Positions 1 through 9,130 of a stretch of 64,000 bases of DNA are shown piece by piece; position 1 is the first letter of the stretch, and every line of letters begins with the position of its first letter. The notes beneath the pieces were generated by a model. The model was given only the letters and a program-made list of their open reading frames with translations, had not been told where the DNA came from and searched no databases. The translations under genes were made by a program, and so were the position numbers. Source of the stretch: Nocardioides sp. PD653-B2 (GTDB taxonomy: Bacteria > Actinomycetota > Actinomycetes > Propionibacteriales > Nocardioidaceae); contig NZ_BDJE01000017.1 of NCBI RefSeq assembly GCF_002117935.1, forward strand, positions 124,001 through 188,000. Reading direction: 5' to 3'.

Positions 1-1
1 T

Positions 2-85
2 GCGCTCGCGCTGGCCATCACCCACATCTGGCGCGGTGGCGCCCAGGCCCGCATCGAGGCGGCCGTGGCAAGGAGCAGACGATGA
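2..85 (+). CDS. ruvC: RuvC Holliday-junction endonuclease, C-terminal end only
   Basis: The first 27 codons in the window read as an open C-terminal tail (A-L-A-I-T-H-I-W-R-G-G) ending in TGA that overlaps the ruvA ATG by four bases. The ALAITHIW stretch is typical of the last helix of RuvC, the nuclease that resolves Holliday junctions with RuvAB. Identity rests on this short tail and on the position directly upstream of ruvA; the catalytic part lies outside the window. Confidence 0.8.
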   Translation, partial: ALALAITHIWRGGAQARIEAAVARSRR

Positions 86-678
86 TCGCGTTCGTACGCG
101 GCCGGGTGGCCGCAGTGACCCTGTCCAGCGCCGTCCTCGAGGTCGGCGGCGTGGGCCTCGAGCTCATGTGCACGCCCGGCACCCTCGCCACGCTGCGCAC
201 CGGCGAGTCCGCCGTGCTGCCCACCAGCATGGTGGTGCGCGAGGACTCGCTGACGCTCTTCGGCTTCCTCGACGACGACGAGAAGCAGACCTTCGAGCTC
301 GTGCAGACGGCCTCCGGGGTCGGGCCGAAGGTCGCCCAGGCGATGGTCGCCGTGCTCTCGCCCGACGACCTGCGCCGCGCGATCGCCTCCGACGACGTGA
401 AGACGCTGACCCGCGTGCCCGGCATCGGCCAGAAGGGTGCCCAGCGGATCATCCTCGAGCTCAAGGACCGGATCGGCGCCCCCACCGGGGTCCGCAGCCC
501 CGGCGCTCCCGTCGGCGAGGCGCCGTGGCGCGACCAGGTGCACCAGGGCCTGGTCGGCCTGGGCTGGCCGGTCCGTGACGCCGAGAAGGCCGTCGACGCC
601 GTGGTGCCGCAGGCCGGCGACGTCCCCGACGTGGCGGCGCTGCTGCGCGCGGCCCTGCGCACCTTGAGCAGGACCTGA
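82..678 (+). CDS. ruvA: Holliday junction branch migration protein RuvA
   Basis: RuvA (198 aa) binds four-way DNA junctions and loads the RuvB motor. The N-terminal OB-fold begins MIAFVRGRV, the usual RuvA start. Two helix-hairpin-helix motifs follow, around A-S-G-V-G-P-K and V-P-G-I-G-Q-K (roughly residues 75-120), and a C-terminal RuvB-contact domain after a Pro/Gly-rich linker. Length matches the family (about 200 aa). The ATG overlaps the ruvC stop by four bases and ruvB follows after four bases, so ruvCAB are probably translated from one message. Confidence 0.97.
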   Translation: MIAFVRGRVAAVTLSSAVLEVGGVGLELMCTPGTLATLRTGESAVLPTSMVVREDSLTLFGFLDDDEKQTFELVQTASGVGPKVAQAMVAVLSPDDLRRAIASDDVKTLTRVPGIGQKGAQRIILELKDRIGAPTGVRSPGAPVGEAPWRDQVHQGLVGLGWPVRDAEKAVDAVVPQAGDVPDVAALLRAALRTLSRT

Positions 679-682
679 GGCG

Positions 683-1753
683 ATGCCGTTCCACGAGGAC
701 GACCTCGACGAGGCCGAGACCACCCACTTCCGATCGCTGACCGCGGCCGAGGCCGAGGGCGACGAGCGCGCCGTCGAGGCCGCACTGCGACCGCGCACCC
801 TCGACGAGGTCGTCGGGCAGGTGCGGGTGCGCGACCAGCTCGGGCTGGTGCTCGAGGCAGCCCGTCGGCGCGGTCGCGCCCCCGACCACGTGCTGCTCTC
901 CGGCCCTCCGGGGCTCGGCAAGACCACCCTGGCCATGATCATCGCCAGCGAGATGACGGCGCCGCTGCGGCTCACCAGCGGACCCGCCATCACCCACGCC
1001 GGCGACCTCGCGGCGATCCTGTCGGGGATGAACGAGGGGGACGTGCTCTTCGTCGACGAGATCCACCGGATGTCGCGCCCCGCCGAGGAGATGCTCTACA
1101 TGGCGATGGAGGACTTCCGAGTCGACGTCATCATCGGGAAGGGCCCGGGCGCGACGGCGATCCCGCTGGAGATCCCGCCGTTCACGCTCGTCGGCGCGAC
1201 CACCCGGGCCGGTCTCCTGCCGGGCCCGCTCCGCGACCGCTTCGGCTTCACCGCCCACCTCGAGTTCTACGAGGCACACGAGCTCGACCTGATCATCCAG
1301 CGCTCCGCGCGGCTGCTCGACGTCGAGGTGCACGACCACGGCACCGCCGAGATCGCGTCCCGGTCCCGCGGCACCCCCCGGATCGCCAACCGGTTGCTGC
1401 GCCGGGTCCGTGACTTCGCGCAGGTGCGCGCCGAGGGCGTCGTCACCCTCCCGGTGGCGCAGTCGGCGCTCGACCTCTACGAGGTCGACCAGCTCGGCCT
1501 CGACCGCCTGGACCGCGCCGTGCTCGACGCGCTCTGCCGGCGCTTCGGTGGCGGACCGGTCGGCATCTCGACCCTCGCGGTGGCCGTGGGGGAGGAGCGG
1601 GAGACCGTCGAGGAGGTGGCCGAGCCCTTCCTGGTCCGCAACGGCTTCCTGGCACGCACCCCGCGCGGCCGGGTGGCGACCCCCGCCGCCTGGCGGCACC
1701 TCGGGCTGACCCCGCCACCCGCCGAGCGCGAGGCGACCCTCTTCGAGGACTGA
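683..1753 (+). CDS. ruvB: Holliday junction branch migration ATPase RuvB
   Basis: RuvB (356 aa) is the hexameric AAA+ motor that drives branch migration with RuvA. Walker A GPPGLGKT lies at about residues 74-81, Walker B L-F-V-D-E-I-H-R at about 122-129, and the G-P-L-R-D-R-F-G arginine-finger/sensor region near residue 185. A winged-helix C-terminal domain ends the protein. The first 35 residues form an acidic extension before the conserved [12 protein letters not shown] start of the AAA domain. Spacing of four bases from ruvA supports the ATG chosen. Confidence 0.97.
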   Translation: MPFHEDDLDEAETTHFRSLTAAEAEGDERAVEAALRPRTLDEVVGQVRVRDQLGLVLEAARRRGRAPDHVLLSGPPGLGKTTLAMIIASEMTAPLRLTSGPAITHAGDLAAILSGMNEGDVLFVDEIHRMSRPAEEMLYMAMEDFRVDVIIGKGPGATAIPLEIPPFTLVGATTRAGLLPGPLRDRFGFTAHLEFYEAHELDLIIQRSARLLDVEVHDHGTAEIASRSRGTPRIANRLLRRVRDFAQVRAEGVVTLPVAQSALDLYEVDQLGLDRLDRAVLDALCRRFGGGPVGISTLAVAVGEERETVEEVAEPFLVRNGFLARTPRGRVATPAAWRHLGLTPPPAEREATLFED

Positions 1754-1808
1754 CAGCCGTCGGGGCGCCTCGCGCACCCGGATTCGTGGCCTACGACACC
1801 CCCACGGT

Positions 1809-1814
1809 TAGACT
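1809..1814 (+). promoter_or_regulatory. Possible -10 element upstream of yajC-secDF
   Basis: TAGACT matches the actinobacterial TANNNT -10 pattern and lies in the 123-base gap between ruvB and yajC, about 60 bases before the yajC GTG. No convincing -35 is visible. A promoter here would separate the secretion genes from the ruv operon. Confidence 0.35.
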
Positions 1815-1876
1815 TGCCCGTCGGTCGGGCCCGGTGAGGCCCCGACGTTCCCTGACCACGCTCGAGAGGTTGTTTC

Positions 1877-2200
1877 GTGCTGGAGTTGCTGCCGCTTGTC
1901 GGCATCGCCCTGCTCTTCTGGCTGTTCATCATTCGGCCGGCCTCGCGGCGGCAGAAGGAACTCGGCCGCATGCAGTCGTCGTTGTCCGTAGGAGACGAGA
2001 TCGTGCTGACCTCCGGTGTCTTCGGGACCGTGGGTCGGATCGCGGACGACCACGTGCTCGTCGAGGTCGCTCCCGGCGTCAGCATCAAGGTCGCCCGCGG
2101 CGCGGTCGGGAGCGTTTCGAGCAAGGTCGACCGGACGGTCGACGAGAACCCTCAGGACGACGAGCCCGGCAGCATCGCCGGCGGCTCGCAGGAGAACTGA
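1877..2200 (+). CDS. yajC: Preprotein translocase accessory subunit YajC
   Basis: YajC (107 aa) is a small membrane partner of SecDF in protein export. One N-terminal membrane helix (about residues 4-22, L-P-L-V-G-I-A-L-L-F-W-L-F-I) is followed by the family signature I-R-P-A-S-R-R-Q-K-E and a soluble beta-rich domain with G-D-E-I-V-L-T-S-G. The C-terminus is an acidic, probably disordered tail. A GTG start is preceded by a GAGAGG ribosome site. secD starts two bases after the stop, giving the usual yajC-secD-secF cluster. Confidence 0.93.
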   Translation: MLELLPLVGIALLFWLFIIRPASRRQKELGRMQSSLSVGDEIVLTSGVFGTVGRIADDHVLVEVAPGVSIKVARGAVGSVSSKVDRTVDENPQDDEPGSIAGGSQEN

Positions 2201-2201
2201 C

Positions 2202-4037
2202 ATGGCACGTCGGCCCAACCGCCCGGGACGCACCCTTTCGGTGTTCCTCGTCGGCGTCGCGATCCTCTACGGCCTCGTCGCCATCGCCGGCGTCTGGAAG
2301 CCGGCTCTGGGGCTCGACCTCCAGGGCGGCACCCGGATCACGCTGATCGCCCAGGGCGACCCGTCCTCCGAGAGTCTCGAAGAGGCCCGCGGCATCATCG
2401 ACCAGCGCGTCAACGCGCGCGGTGTCACCGAGGCCGAGGTCACCACCCAGGGCAGCCGGTTCATCGTCGTCGAGATCCCCGGTGAGAACCGGCGCGACCT
2501 CGTCGAGGTCGTCGAGCGCCAGGCACAGCTGCGGTTCCGCACCGTCGCCTGTGTCGACAGCGGAAGCGGAGCCAGCGGCCCCTGCGCGACGGCTGCCACC
2601 CCGACCGTGCCGACGGATCCGAACCCCTCGCTCGCGCCCTCCGCCAGCGCGTCGACCGAGCCGTCGGCGAACCCGTCGGACAAGGCATCGGGCAAGCCGG
2701 ACGACAAGGCCAGCGCCAGCCCGAAGAACCGGGCACCGTTCGTGCTCGGCGAGAAGGACAAGAAGAACGCCACGGCGAAGCCGTCGAAGTCCCCGAGCGC
2801 CACGGACTCTGCGACTCCGTCGGACACCGCCTCGCCGTCCGAGACCGCGTCGCCCACGGACACCGCCTCCCCGACCGAGGCGCCCGTCGACGAGCCTGCG
2901 GACTCCGACGACCCGGCCCAGCAGGCACTCGACTTCATCACCAACCCCGGCCAGGCCGCGATCGACGAGTTCAACGCCTTCACCTGCCCCTCGACCAAGC
3001 CGATCGTGGACAACCCGGACAAGCCGCTGGTGACCTGTGGCACCGAGGAGGAGGGCACGGCCGGGACCAAGTTCCTGCTCTCGCCGGCCGCCATCGAGGG
3101 CACCGACCTGAAGTCGGCCGACGCCGTCGTGCCGGCCCAGCAGGTCCAGTGGATCGTCCAGCTGTCCCTCGGCGGCGAGGGCAAGAAGGTCTTCGCCGAC
3201 CTCTCGCGCGCCATGATCGACGGCAGCGGCACCCCGACCGCAGGCGCGCAGTTCGCCGTCGTCCTGGACGGCCAGGTGATCTCCAGCCCGGGGTTCGACG
3301 GAGTCATCTCCGACGGCAACGCGCAGATCAGCGGCACGTTCACGGAGACGACGGCGAAGTCGCTGGCCACCAGCCTCAAGTTCGGCGCGCTGCCGATCTC
3401 GTTCGAGAAGGACGTCAGCTCCGAGGACATCGGTCCCTCGCTCGCCGGCAACCAGCTCCAGGCCGGCATCACCGCCGGCATCCTGGGTCTGCTCCTCGTG
3501 ATGATCTACTGCCTCATCTACTACCGCGGCCTGGGCCTGGTCGTGCTCGCGTCCCTCGTGGTGGCTGCGGCGATCACCTACGCGATGGTCCTTCTGCTCG
3601 GCAAGACAGCCGGCTTCACGCTGACCCTGCCCGGCATCGCCGGACTGATCATCGGCGTCGGTGTCACCGCCGACTCCTTCATCATCTTCTTCGAACGCAT
3701 CCGAGACGAGATGCGCGAGGGCAGGTCCATGCGGGCTGCCGTCGAGAGCGGCTGGAAGCGGGCCCGCAAGACCCGACTGGCCGCCAACGTGGTCTCGCTC
3801 CTGTCGGCCTCGGTCCTCTACCTGTTCGCCACCGGCGTCGTGAAGGGCTTCGGTTTCGCGCTCGGGCTCTCGACGCTCATCGACCTGGCGATCCTGTTCT
3901 GGTTCACCAAGCCCCTGGTCTCGTGCCTGGCCAGGCTGAAGTTCTTCAACGGCGGCGGCGAGCTCTCCGGGCTCAGCCGCGGGACGCTGGGCATCGAGCC
4001 CGTGGCCCAGCCGGTCTCCCAGGGAGGTAAGGCCTGA
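2202..4037 (+). CDS. secD: Protein export membrane protein SecD
   Basis: SecD (611 aa) uses the proton gradient to help pull exported proteins off SecYEG. The first membrane helix spans about residues 12-31 and is followed by the G-L-D-L-Q-G-G motif (about 37-43). The large extracytoplasmic domain contains a low-complexity insert (about residues 130-240) rich in Ser, Thr, Pro, Ala and Lys with repeated T-A-S-P-(S/T) units. Five more helices follow, with the SecD/RND motif G-V-T-A-D-S-F-I-I-F-F-E-R-I near residue 490. The ATG two bases after yajC fits better than the longer upstream frame, which runs through yajC. The stop overlaps the secF ATG (TGATG). Confidence 0.96.
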   Translation: MARRPNRPGRTLSVFLVGVAILYGLVAIAGVWKPALGLDLQGGTRITLIAQGDPSSESLEEARGIIDQRVNARGVTEAEVTTQGSRFIVVEIPGENRRDLVEVVERQAQLRFRTVACVDSGSGASGPCATAATPTVPTDPNPSLAPSASASTEPSANPSDKASGKPDDKASASPKNRAPFVLGEKDKKNATAKPSKSPSATDSATPSDTASPSETASPTDTASPTEAPVDEPADSDDPAQQALDFITNPGQAAIDEFNAFTCPSTKPIVDNPDKPLVTCGTEEEGTAGTKFLLSPAAIEGTDLKSADAVVPAQQVQWIVQLSLGGEGKKVFADLSRAMIDGSGTPTAGAQFAVVLDGQVISSPGFDGVISDGNAQISGTFTETTAKSLATSLKFGALPISFEKDVSSEDIGPSLAGNQLQAGITAGILGLLLVMIYCLIYYRGLGLVVLASLVVAAAITYAMVLLLGKTAGFTLTLPGIAGLIIGVGVTADSFIIFFERIRDEMREGRSMRAAVESGWKRARKTRLAANVVSLLSASVLYLFATGVVKGFGFALGLSTLIDLAILFWFTKPLVSCLARLKFFNGGGELSGLSRGTLGIEPVAQPVSQGGKA

Positions 4038-5272
4038 TGGGCAAGTTCTCGAGGCTCGGCAACGAGCTCTACCAAGGCCGGAAGTCCTTCGACTTCGTCG
4101 GCCACCGAGCGCTCTGGTACGCCATCTCGGGCTCCCTGGTCGCCGTCGCGATCGCGATCATCCTGATCAAGGGCCTGAACTTCGGCATCGAGTTCACGGG
4201 CGGCACGCAGTACCGCGTCGACAACCTCTCGTCGTCCGAAGCCAGCCAGTCGACCGCCGACGAGCTCCGCGACGCGATCGGCGACTCGAGCGTGGGCAGC
4301 GAGGCAGCGCCGAACGTGACGACCTCCGGCGAGAGCTCGATCATCGTGCAGACCGAGGACCTCGACACCGCCGGCGACAAGGAGATCCGGTCGATCATCA
4401 TCGACGTCACCGGCGCCTCCAACGAGGACATCTCCCAGGACAAGATCGGCGCCAGCTGGGGCCAGGAGGTGGCCAAGCGCGCCATCATCGGCGTCGGTGT
4501 CTTCCTGATCCTGGTCATGCTCTTCATCTGGGCCTACTTCCGTGAGTGGAAGATGTCGGTGGCCGCGCTGGTCGCGCTGATCCACGACATCGCGTTGACG
4601 ATCGGTGTCTACGCCCTGTCCGGCTTCCCGGTCACCCCGGCGGCCGTGACCGGCCTGCTCGCCATCCTCGGCTTCTCCATGTACGACACCGTCGTGGTGT
4701 TCGACAAGATCCGGGAGAACACGCACGAGCTCAAGAGCGGCCGGCAGACCTACGCCCAGGCCGCGAACCTGGCCGTCAACCAGACCCTGGTCCGCTCGAT
4801 CAACACCTCGATCGTGGCGCTCATCCCGATCGGCGCGATCCTCTACGTCAGCGCCGTCCAGCTGGGCGCGAGCTCGCTCAAGGACCTGGCGCTCGCGCAG
4901 TTCGTCGGCATGGCGGCCGGCGTGTTCTCGTCGGTCTACATCGCCCCGCGCGTGCTGGTCCACCTCAAGTCGACCGAGACGGAGGTCAAGAACGCCGACA
5001 AGCGGGCGCGGACCCGGGTCCGTCACGAGGCCGACCGCTACGCGATGGTCCCGGCGTTCACCGACGACCTGCCGGTCCAGAACGACCCGGACGACCCGGA
5101 CGACGAGTTCGACGACGGCCCGGTGTCGAGCCCGCCCCGCGAGCCCCGACCGCCCGCGGCGTCCAACCGCGGCCGGATCGCCCCGGCGGCCCGGGGGCCG
5201 GTGAAGCAGAGCAACGCCGCCGGCCGGGTCCAGCCGACCCGCCAGCCGAAGTCGAAGCGGGACAAGAAGTGA
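4037..5272 (+). CDS. secF: Protein export membrane protein SecF
   Basis: SecF (411 aa) pairs with SecD in the SecDF export motor. A first helix (about residues 26-50) is followed by F-G-I-E-F-T-G-G-T-Q, then a periplasmic domain and five further helices including the conserved G-F-S-M-Y-D-T-V-V-V-F-D-K-I-R-E-N. The last 95 residues form a long cytoplasmic tail rich in Asp, Pro and Arg that ends in Lys/Arg; such tails are variable in actinobacteria. The gene is coupled to secD by TGATG and to apt by GTGA. Confidence 0.96.
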   Translation: MGKFSRLGNELYQGRKSFDFVGHRALWYAISGSLVAVAIAIILIKGLNFGIEFTGGTQYRVDNLSSSEASQSTADELRDAIGDSSVGSEAAPNVTTSGESSIIVQTEDLDTAGDKEIRSIIIDVTGASNEDISQDKIGASWGQEVAKRAIIGVGVFLILVMLFIWAYFREWKMSVAALVALIHDIALTIGVYALSGFPVTPAAVTGLLAILGFSMYDTVVVFDKIRENTHELKSGRQTYAQAANLAVNQTLVRSINTSIVALIPIGAILYVSAVQLGASSLKDLALAQFVGMAAGVFSSVYIAPRVLVHLKSTETEVKNADKRARTRVRHEADRYAMVPAFTDDLPVQNDPDDPDDEFDDGPVSSPPREPRPPAASNRGRIAPAARGPVKQSNAAGRVQPTRQPKSKRDKK

Positions 5273-5817
5273 CGGACCCCGGGCCGGGGGTGGCGGACGC
5301 GATCGCCCTGATCGCGGACGTGCCCGACTTCCCCGAACCCGGGATCCTCTTCAAGGACATCACCCCGCTCCTCGCCGACCACACGGCGTTCACGGCGGTC
5401 ATCGCCGCGCTCGCCGCGCCGGGTCGCGACGAGGCCGGACGCCCGGTCATCGACAAGGTGCTCGGGATGGAGTCGCGCGGCTTCATCCTCGGTGCGCCGG
5501 TGGCGCTGGCCCTCGACGTGGGGTTCGTGCCCGTCCGCAAGGCCGGCAAGCTGCCGCGCGCGACGTACGCCATCTCCTACGCCCTCGAGTACGGTGAGGC
5601 GACGCTCGAGATCCACCAGGACGCGATCGCCCCCGGCGACCGGGTGCTGCTGATCGACGACGTGCTGGCCACCGGCGGCACCGCCAAGGCCACGATCGAC
5701 CTCGTGGAGAAGTCCGGGGGCGTGGTGCACGGCGTCGCGGTGCTGATGGAGCTCGCCGTCCTGCCCGGCCGCGAGACCATCGGCGACGTGCCGCTCACCA
5801 CTCTGATGACGGTCTGA
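5269..5817 (+). CDS. apt: Adenine phosphoribosyltransferase
   Basis: Apt (182 aa) converts adenine and PRPP to AMP in purine salvage. The start D-V-P-D-F-P-E-P-G-I-L-F-K-D-I-T-P is characteristic, as is the PRPP-binding loop V-L-L-I-D-D-V-L-A-T-G-G-T-A (about residues 126-139). The GTG start overlaps the secF TGA; a longer open frame continues upstream through secF but has no homology support. Placement between secF and rel is common in actinobacteria. Confidence 0.95.
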   Translation: MTDPGPGVADAIALIADVPDFPEPGILFKDITPLLADHTAFTAVIAALAAPGRDEAGRPVIDKVLGMESRGFILGAPVALALDVGFVPVRKAGKLPRATYAISYALEYGEATLEIHQDAIAPGDRVLLIDDVLATGGTAKATIDLVEKSGGVVHGVAVLMELAVLPGRETIGDVPLTTLMTV

Positions 5818-5840
5818 CCTCACCGGTTCCCCTGCGCGCC

Positions 5841-5852
5841 TAGACTGACGAA
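5841..5852 (+). promoter_or_regulatory. Promoter -10 for rel, probably giving a leaderless mRNA
   Basis: TAGACT (5841-5846) sits exactly six bases before the GTG of rel. In actinobacteria transcription starts about seven bases after the -10 hexamer, which would place the 5' end at the start codon. No Shine-Dalgarno sequence is present before the GTG, which agrees with leaderless translation. No clear -35 is seen. Confidence 0.6.
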
Positions 5853-8159
5853 GTGACCGAGGAACGCACCGCACCGGCTGAGCCGGAGCAGCGAGCCTCC
5901 GAACCCGTCACGACCTCCTCGACGCGCAGCATGCGGGCCCGGCTGGCCCGGATGGGCACCCGCAACCAGACGGCGAACCCGGTCCTCGAGCCGCTCTTCC
6001 GCTCCGTCCGGGCCAACCACCCGAAGGCGGACCTGGCGCTCCTCGAGCGTGCCTACCTGACCGCCGAGAAGATGCACGGCAGCCAGATGCGCAAGAGCGG
6101 TGACCCCTACATCACCCACCCGCTCGCCGTCACCACGATCCTCGCCGACATCGGCATGACCGAGTCGACGCTGGCGGCGTCGCTGCTCCACGACACGGTC
6201 GAGGACACGCCGTACACGCTCGAGCAGGTGCGCCAGGACTTCGGCGACGAGGTCGCCCAGCTCGTCGACGGCGTGACGAAGCTCGACAAGGTCAAGTACG
6301 GCGACTCGGCGCAGGCCGAGACCATCCGCAAGATGATCGTCGCGATGTCGCGCGACATCCGGGTGCTCGTCATCAAGCTCGCCGACCGGCTGCACAACAT
6401 GCGGACCCTGCGCTACGTCCGCCAGGAGACCCAGGAGCGGGTCGCCCGCGAGACGCTCGACATCTACGCCCCGCTGGCCCACCGGCTCGGCATGAACACG
6501 ATCAAGTGGGAGCTGGAGGACCTCGCCTTCGCGACCCTGCACCCCAAGATCTACGACGAGATCGTGCGGATGGTCGCCGAGCGCGCGCCGTCGCGCGACC
6601 AGTTCCTCGCCGAGGTGATCACCCAGGTCGAGGCCGACCTGCGCGAGGCGAAGGTCAAGGCGACGGTCACCGGGCGGCCGAAGCACTACTACTCGATCTA
6701 CCAGAAGATGATCGTCGGCGGCCGCGAGTTCTCCGACATCTACGACCTGGTCGGCATCCGGATCCTCGTCGAGGACGACCGCGACTGCTACAGCGTCCTC
6801 GGTGTCCTGCACTCGCGGTGGAACCCGGTGCTCGGGCGGTTCAAGGACTACGTCGCGATGCCGAAGTTCAACATGTACCAGTCGCTGCACACCACGGTCA
6901 TGGGCCCGCAGGGCAAGCCGGTCGAGCTCCAGATCCGCACCTTCGCCATGCACCGCCGCGCCGAGTACGGCGTCGCCGCGCACTGGAAGTACAAGGAGAA
7001 CAGCCGCACCGGCGTCGACACCGAGCGCGCGGGCGACCTCGACGACATGACATGGGTGCGCCAGCTCCTCGACTGGCAGAACGAGGTCGAGGACCCGGGT
7101 GAGTTCCTGGAGTCGCTGCGCTTCGAGATCAACCGGGCCGAGGTCTACGTCTTCACCCCGCGGGGCGACGTGATCGCGCTGCCGACCGGCGCGACGCCGG
7201 TCGACTTCGCCTACGCCGTGCACACGGAGGTCGGCCACCACACGATCGGCGCCCGCGTGAACGGCCGCCTGGTGCCGCTCGAGTCGGAGCTCGAGAACGG
7301 CGACGTCGTCGAGGTGTTCACCTCGAAGGCCCCGAACGCCGGACCCTCGCGCGACTGGCTCGGGTTCGTGAAGTCGCCCCGGGCCCGCTCTAAGATCCGC
7401 CAGTGGTTCACCAAGGAGCGGCGCGAGGAGGCGATCGACCGCGGCAAGGAGCAGATCGCCAAGCTGATGCGCAAGGAGGGGCTGCCGCTCAAGCGGCTGA
7501 TGTCCCACGAGTCACTGATGCTCGCCGCGGTCTACTTCAAGCTGCCCGACGTCTCCGCCCTCTATGCCGCGGTGGGCGAGAACAACCTCAGCGCCCAGGC
7601 CGTCGTCCGGCACGTCATCGACCTGCACGGTGGCGACGACGGCGCGGCCGAGGACCTCGCCGAAGGCGTCACGATCACCGGGCGCCGGGGCCGGAACGTC
7701 CAGCCGGGCGGCGACTCCGGCGTCATCGTCAAGGGGGCGCCGGACGTCTGGGTGAAGCTGGCGAAGTGCTGCACGCCCGTCCCTCCCGACCCGATCCTCG
7801 GGTTCGTCACCAAGGGTGGGGGCGTGTCGGTGCACCGGCAGACCTGCACCAACGCCGCCAGCCTGCAGGCCCAGCCCGAACGGGTGCTCGAGGTCGAGTG
7901 GGCGCCGACCGGCCAGTCCAGCTTCCTGGTCAACATCCAGGTCGAGGCCCTCGACCGGGCGCGACTGCTCTCCGACATCACGATGGCGCTCTCGGACGCG
8001 CACGTCGACATCCTCAGCGCCAACCTCTCGACGTCGCGGGACCGCGTCGCCAAGAGCCGGTTCACCTTCGAGATGGCCGAGGCCAAGCACCTCGACACGG
8101 TCCTCAAGGCGGTCCGCTCGGTGCCCGGCGTGTTCGACGCCTACCGGGTCACGCAGTAG
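5853..8159 (+). CDS. rel: Bifunctional (p)ppGpp synthetase/hydrolase Rel
   Basis: This long RelA/SpoT homologue (768 aa) makes and degrades the stringent-response alarmone (p)ppGpp. The hydrolase domain keeps the HD motif L-L-H-D-T-V-E-D-T (residues 111-119). The synthetase domain holds R-F-K-D (329-332), the positively charged RXKD form found in bifunctional Rel/SpoT enzymes rather than the EXDD of dedicated RelA, and Y-Q-S-L-H-T-T. A TGS domain (about 410-475), a region with the conserved K-C-C-T-P-V and a C-terminal ACT domain follow. Length is typical. The GTG start has no ribosome site but a -10 six bases upstream. Confidence 0.96.
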   Translation: MTEERTAPAEPEQRASEPVTTSSTRSMRARLARMGTRNQTANPVLEPLFRSVRANHPKADLALLERAYLTAEKMHGSQMRKSGDPYITHPLAVTTILADIGMTESTLAASLLHDTVEDTPYTLEQVRQDFGDEVAQLVDGVTKLDKVKYGDSAQAETIRKMIVAMSRDIRVLVIKLADRLHNMRTLRYVRQETQERVARETLDIYAPLAHRLGMNTIKWELEDLAFATLHPKIYDEIVRMVAERAPSRDQFLAEVITQVEADLREAKVKATVTGRPKHYYSIYQKMIVGGREFSDIYDLVGIRILVEDDRDCYSVLGVLHSRWNPVLGRFKDYVAMPKFNMYQSLHTTVMGPQGKPVELQIRTFAMHRRAEYGVAAHWKYKENSRTGVDTERAGDLDDMTWVRQLLDWQNEVEDPGEFLESLRFEINRAEVYVFTPRGDVIALPTGATPVDFAYAVHTEVGHHTIGARVNGRLVPLESELENGDVVEVFTSKAPNAGPSRDWLGFVKSPRARSKIRQWFTKERREEAIDRGKEQIAKLMRKEGLPLKRLMSHESLMLAAVYFKLPDVSALYAAVGENNLSAQAVVRHVIDLHGGDDGAAEDLAEGVTITGRRGRNVQPGGDSGVIVKGAPDVWVKLAKCCTPVPPDPILGFVTKGGGVSVHRQTCTNAASLQAQPERVLEVEWAPTGQSSFLVNIQVEALDRARLLSDITMALSDAHVDILSANLSTSRDRVAKSRFTFEMAEAKHLDTVLKAVRSVPGVFDAYRVTQ

Positions 8160-8160
8160 C

Positions 8161-8223
8161 GGTCTGGACCGCAGCGGCGGTTGGCCCGAACCGACCGATG
8201 GCCCTCCGCATCGGGCCTACGTT
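8161..8223 (+). promoter_or_regulatory. Upstream region of first collagen-like gene: paired motifs and -10
   Basis: Just after the rel stop lie GGTCTGGACC (8161-8170) and CGGCGGTTGGCCCGAA (8175-8190), then a -10-like TACGTT (8218-8223) six bases before the ATG of the collagen-like gene. Both motifs recur upstream of the second collagen-like gene (33634-33666), with the longer one inverted relative to the gene. Function as an operator is inference from this recurrence. Confidence 0.45.
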
Positions 8224-8229
8224 GCGAGA

Positions 8230-9105
8230 ATGCATCCTTTCTCGCGGCCCTCGGCCAAGGCCGTCCTCGTCGCCGGCGCCCTCGCCCTGACCCTCGTGGT
8301 CGGCGCGACCTCCGGCGCCGTGGCCGGCAAGCTGATCACGTCGCACGACATCAAGGACGGCACCATCAGGGCCAAGGACCTGCGTGACGACAGCGTCACC
8401 CACGCCAAGATCGCGCCCGGCGCGGTCGACTGGGACAAGTCCCTGAGCGCTGCGACCAAGGCGCAGATCGAGGACCTCGTCACCCCGGGCCCCGCGGGAC
8501 CGGCAGGTCCGGCCGGCGAGCAGGGTGCCACCGGTCCGGCGGGACCGGCGGGCGAGCGGGGCTCGCGAGGCCCCGCCGGCCCGGCCGGCGAAGGCAGCCT
8601 GATCGCCCGCGAGTACTACGGCGCCGACGGCTACTCGGCGGCCAACGGCGAGGGCCTCAGCGAGCTGTCGAGCGCCAGCGGGGACACGCTGACGCTGAGC
8701 GGTCCGGGCAACTACCTCATCAGCACCCAGGCGCTCTTCCTCGACACGAGCGGCCCGTTCCCGATCCTGTTCGTCGGCGACCCCGGCGACCCCGGCGACT
8801 CCGACGCCTTCAACCCGGACGCAGTCCTGAAGGCGTGCGTCGCGACGTACGCGCCGCTCTGCTCGACCACGCTGTCGGTCTCCGTGGAGGCGGGCGACGA
8901 CCTCGAGCTGCCGGTGTTCTACGCGAGTGACGTCGCCACCCCCTGCGACACGGACTGCGAGCCGCTCGCCCTCGCCCGGGTCGAGGTCTACCGGATGGGC
9001 GGCGCGGTGATCGCCGACCCCGGCTTCCCGACGATCCCACCCTGCCGGGGCGCGAACACGTCGTTCAGCCGCACGATGCAGAAGCTGGCGGCCCACCGCT
9101 GCTGA
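8230..9105 (+). CDS. Secreted or membrane-anchored collagen-like repeat protein
   Basis: The 291-aa product begins with a basic N-terminus and a hydrophobic signal or anchor segment (about residues 9-33). A conserved stretch [14 protein letters not shown] follows, the same module seen in the second collagen-like protein of this window. A short Gly-X-Y region (about residues 86-118) has G-P-A-G repeats. The C-terminal domain (about 120-250) is beta-rich with several Cys and resembles C1q/TNF-like heads by layout, though I cannot confirm the fold. The ATG is chosen over the longer upstream frame, which runs back into rel. Converges on the DUF349 gene. Role unknown; probably surface-exposed. Confidence 0.8.
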   Translation: MHPFSRPSAKAVLVAGALALTLVVGATSGAVAGKLITSHDIKDGTIRAKDLRDDSVTHAKIAPGAVDWDKSLSAATKAQIEDLVTPGPAGPAGPAGEQGATGPAGPAGERGSRGPAGPAGEGSLIAREYYGADGYSAANGEGLSELSSASGDTLTLSGPGNYLISTQALFLDTSGPFPILFVGDPGDPGDSDAFNPDAVLKACVATYAPLCSTTLSVSVEAGDDLELPVFYASDVATPCDTDCEPLALARVEVYRMGGAVIADPGFPTIPPCRGANTSFSRTMQKLAAHRC

Positions 9106-9130
9106 GCTGCTGAACCCGGAGCGGTGCGGG

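Noticed and set aside
1786..2346. Plus-strand open frame overlapping yajC and the start of secD
   Set aside because: Arg-rich shadow in another frame; yajC and secD explain the region.
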